Shown: one piece after another, positions 5,617 through 6,945 of the stretch
Numbering within the stretch: position 1 is the stretch's first letter
Layout of the letters: each line of letters begins with the position of its first letter
Assembly (NCBI GenBank): GCA_902494375.1
Contig: CABUTL010000072.1
Coordinates: forward strand, 1 to 6,945
Direction: 5' to 3'
From: an uncultured Collinsella sp.
GTDB taxonomy: Bacteria > Actinomycetota > Coriobacteriia > Coriobacteriales > Coriobacteriaceae
DNA length: 6,945 nucleotides
Program-made: the position numbers and the translations under genes
The notes under the pieces: model-generated
Database searches by the model: none
Told to the model about the DNA's origin: nothing
Seen by the model: the letters and a program-made list of their open reading frames with translations, nothing else

Positions 5617-6450
5617 ATGGCAACCGCAACCAAGGACGTGTCCCTGAACAAGAAGGTCAGCCAGTTCTTCTGGCGCTCCTGGGCCATCCAGGCCTCTTGG
5701 AACTACGAGCGTCAGATGAACATGGGCTTCCTCTACGGTATGGTTCCCACGCTCGATCGCCTCTATCCGGACGAGTCCGACCCCAAGCAGCTTGCTGCTA
5801 AGAAAGAGGCTTACCACCGTCACATGGCGTTCTACAACTGCACCCCGCAGACGAGCGCTTTCATCCTGGGCCTCGCCGCCTCCATGGAGGAGGAGTACGC
5901 CAAGGATCCCGAGAACTTCAACCCCGATTCGATTAACGCGGTCAAGACCTCCCTTATGGGCCCGCTTTCCGGCATCGGTGACTCCTTCTTCCAGGGCACC
6001 ATCCGCGTTATCGCCTTTGGCTTGGGCGTTCAGCTGGCTCAGCAGGGCTCCATCATGGGCCCGATCCTGGCCCTTCTCATCTCCATCGTCCCCTCCGTGC
6101 TGATTACTTGGTTCGCAGCCAAGATGGGCTATCAGGGCGGCCACGAGTACCTGAGCAAGCTTCAGGGCGGCGACCTCATGGAGAAGCTCATGTATGTCTG
6201 CGGCATCGTGGGTCTTATGTCCGTGGGCGGCATGATCGCCACGCTGATCGGCGCCACCACCCCGCTGCAGTTCGCTGACGGCACCGTCGTTATCCAGGAC
6301 ATCCTGGACAGCATGATGCCCCAGATGATCTCCCTTGGCCTCACCGGCCTTATGTACTGGCTCATCAAGAAGAACGTCAACACCGGTTGGCTTCTCGTGA
6401 TCGCCATTGTGGGCGGCATCGCCCTCTCCGCGGTCGGCATCCTGGCTTAG
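5617..6450 (+). CDS. PTS mannose/fructose/sorbose-family EIID membrane component
   Basis: The 277-residue protein starts at ATG 5617, preceded by AAGGAGG (5602-5608). An in-frame ATG at 5500 lies inside the EIIC gene, has no ribosome binding site and is rejected. The N-terminus SQFFWRSWAIQASWNYERQM is the standard opening of EIID, followed by MGFLYGMVPTLDRLYPDES. TSLMGPLSGIGDSFFQGT (about 111-128) is the family signature GPLAGIGD. C-terminal helices include LLISIVPSVLITWFAAKMGY and LLVIAIVGGIALSAVGILA. It pairs with EIIC for transport. The D component occurs only in the mannose family, which fixes the family of the whole system. Its TAG stop lies within an 18-bp palindrome (6445-6462). Confidence 0.92.
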   Translation: MATATKDVSLNKKVSQFFWRSWAIQASWNYERQMNMGFLYGMVPTLDRLYPDESDPKQLAAKKEAYHRHMAFYNCTPQTSAFILGLAASMEEEYAKDPENFNPDSINAVKTSLMGPLSGIGDSFFQGTIRVIAFGLGVQLAQQGSIMGPILALLISIVPSVLITWFAAKMGYQGGHEYLSKLQGGDLMEKLMYVCGIVGLMSVGGMIATLIGATTPLQFADGTVVIQDILDSMMPQMISLGLTGLMYWLIKKNVNTGWLLVIAIVGGIALSAVGILA

Positions 6451-6462
6451 TCGCGACTAAGC
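6445..6462. repeat. Perfect 18-bp palindrome across the EIID stop codon
   Basis: GCTTAGTCGCGACTAAGC is self-complementary without a spacer and contains the TAG stop (6448-6450). In RNA it can form a 7-bp stem with a CGCG loop. As DNA it is a symmetric site for a dimeric protein. No function can be assigned. Confidence 0.6.
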
Positions 6463-6484
6463 GCCTAACCGCTTTCCCCCGGGG

Positions 6485-6515
6485 GCCTGCCTGGCATCCC
6501 ATACCCCAGGCAGGC
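6485..6515 (+). terminator. GC-rich hairpin after EIID, possible partial terminator
   Basis: GCCTGCCTGG (6485-6494) pairs perfectly with CCAGGCAGGC (6506-6515) around an 11-nt loop, preceded by CCCCCGGGGG (6476-6485). No run of U follows (TTCCATCCCC), so full termination is unlikely. It may reduce read-through into SIS gene 2 or protect the PTS message from 3' decay. Confidence 0.5.
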
Positions 6516-6528
6516 TTCCATCCCCAAA

Positions 6529-6559
6529 ATGCGACAATGGGACAGTCCCTTTGTCGCAT
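6529..6559. repeat. GGGACAGTCCC hairpin (fold-back element copy)
   Basis: ATGCGACAA (6529-6537) pairs with TTGTCGCAT (6551-6559). Inside, after one T-T mismatch, GGGA-CAG-TCCC (6539-6549) forms a second stem. The plan ACAA-x-GGGACAG...CC-TTTGT matches the minus-strand reading of the hairpin at 255-295. The core also matches the GGGGACAGTCC at 2372-2382, so it appears to belong to the same dispersed family. Confidence 0.65.
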
Positions 6560-6566
6560 CCTCAAC

Positions 6567-6584
6567 GGGCCGGCGACTCGGCCC
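6567..6584 (+). other. GGGCCG/CGGCCC hairpin upstream of SIS gene 2
   Basis: A 6-bp GC stem (6567-6572 with 6579-6584) encloses a 6-nt loop. It is the last of four stems in the spacer. The remaining part to the start codon (6585-6649) holds no clear promoter; AAAGGA at 6635-6640 is the likely ribosome binding site. Confidence 0.4.
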
Positions 6585-6649
6585 AAACCACGGTAACCCT
6601 GCGAGCGCCCGGCAATGTGGCGCCGCAAAAATTGAAAGGAATGTGTCAG

Positions 6650-6945
6650 ATGTACGAGATCGACCTTAACCTCCCTAAGCAGATCGTCGCTGACGTCCTG
6701 TCCAACCACGAGATTCACAGCGTCGCCTTCGTCGGCTGCGGTGCTTCCATGTCCGACCTTTACCCCGCCAAGTACTTCCTGGCCAACAACACGGACAAGC
6801 TGAACGTTCAGATCTTCACTGCTAACGAGTTCAACTACGACACGCCTTCCTGGGTCAACGAGCACACCTTCGTGATCACCTGCTCCCTCGGTGGCTCCAC
6901 GCCCGAGACCGTCGAGGCCAACAAGACCGCCAAGAAGCACAACTG
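6650..6945 (+). CDS. SIS-domain sugar-phosphate deglycase 2, N-terminal part (3' end outside window)
   Basis: The first 98 residues are visible; the gene continues past the right edge. They form the first SIS domain: FVGCGASMSDLYPAKYFL (27-44), TANEFNYDTP (57-66), and the phosphate-binding loop SLGGSTPET (79-87). All three have counterparts in SIS protein 1 (IGAGGSNGGNYPAQYFM, TSNEFVHATP, SMRGTKET), so the two are paralogues, but clearly diverged. The catalytic second domain is not in view. The likely role is the same reaction as SIS protein 1 on another 6-phosphorylated glycated amine, as with GfrE and GfrF of Salmonella, which act on glucoselysine and fructoselysine phosphates. ATG 6650 follows GAAAGGA with about 9-nt spacing. 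It lies 199 bp after EIID on the same strand, probably in the same transcription unit, although four hairpins intervene. Confidence 0.85.
   Translation, partial: MYEIDLNLPKQIVADVLSNHEIHSVAFVGCGASMSDLYPAKYFLANNTDKLNVQIFTANEFNYDTPSWVNEHTFVITCSLGGSTPETVEANKTAKKHN

Noticed and set aside
4773..5687. Long minus-strand open frame opposite EIIC (304 codons)
   Set aside because: It lies fully opposite a clear membrane protein gene. Its translation is rich in His, Asp, Gly and Gln without any fold pattern, as expected for the antisense of GC-rich codons.
6585..6649. Separate promoter for SIS gene 2
   Set aside because: TTGAAA at 6632-6637 overlaps the ribosome binding site and no -10 could follow before the start codon; no other pair was found.
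1..6945. Defence, phage or other novel multi-gene system
   Set aside because: All genes belong to recognised metabolic, transport or regulatory families; no nuclease, toxin, transposase or phage protein is visible.

Overview
The window looks like a gut actinobacterium of the class Coriobacteriia, most likely a Collinsella. This is inferred from GC-rich codons (GCC, GTC, CTC, GAC preferred), strong AAGGAGG-type ribosome binding sites, and intergenic hairpins with GGGGAC(AG/GT) cores that I associate with these genomes. No marker gene here proves the genus.

Layout. (1) The end of a GNAT acetyltransferase gene enters from the left. It stops inside a strong bidirectional terminator shared with the next, convergent gene. 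(2) A GntR/UTRA (HutC-type) regulator lies on the minus strand. (3) An AT-rich divergent control region carries repeated TGTAT/ATACA half-sites, including two near-identical 22-bp boxes 139 bp apart. (4) SIS-domain sugar-phosphate deglycase 1 follows on the plus strand. (5) A 358-bp spacer carries a large hairpin and a dense cluster of GGGGAC inverted repeats. (6) A DMT/EamA membrane transporter follows, with a probable TTG start. (7) A second control region leads into mannose-family PTS genes: a fused EIIA-EIIB, EIIC and EIID. (8) A 199-bp spacer carries four hairpins. (9) A second, different SIS deglycase runs off the right edge.

How it fits together. A mannose-type PTS with two FrlB/GfrE/GfrF-like SIS proteins and a FrlR-like GntR/UTRA regulator is the pattern of Amadori-product (fructosamine) catabolism, such as fructoselysine and glucoselysine. 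The PTS would import the glycated amine and phosphorylate it on C6, so no separate kinase is needed. The SIS enzymes would then split the 6-phospho-Amadori compound into a hexose 6-phosphate and the free amine. The DMT protein could move the amine or a related compound, but this is unsupported beyond position. The actual substrate cannot be read from the sequence.

I saw no phage gene, transposase gene, CRISPR array, tRNA or rRNA. The most unusual content is in the intergenic DNA: a family of fold-back elements, the operator array, and the hairpin-rich break inside the PTS-deglycase cluster.
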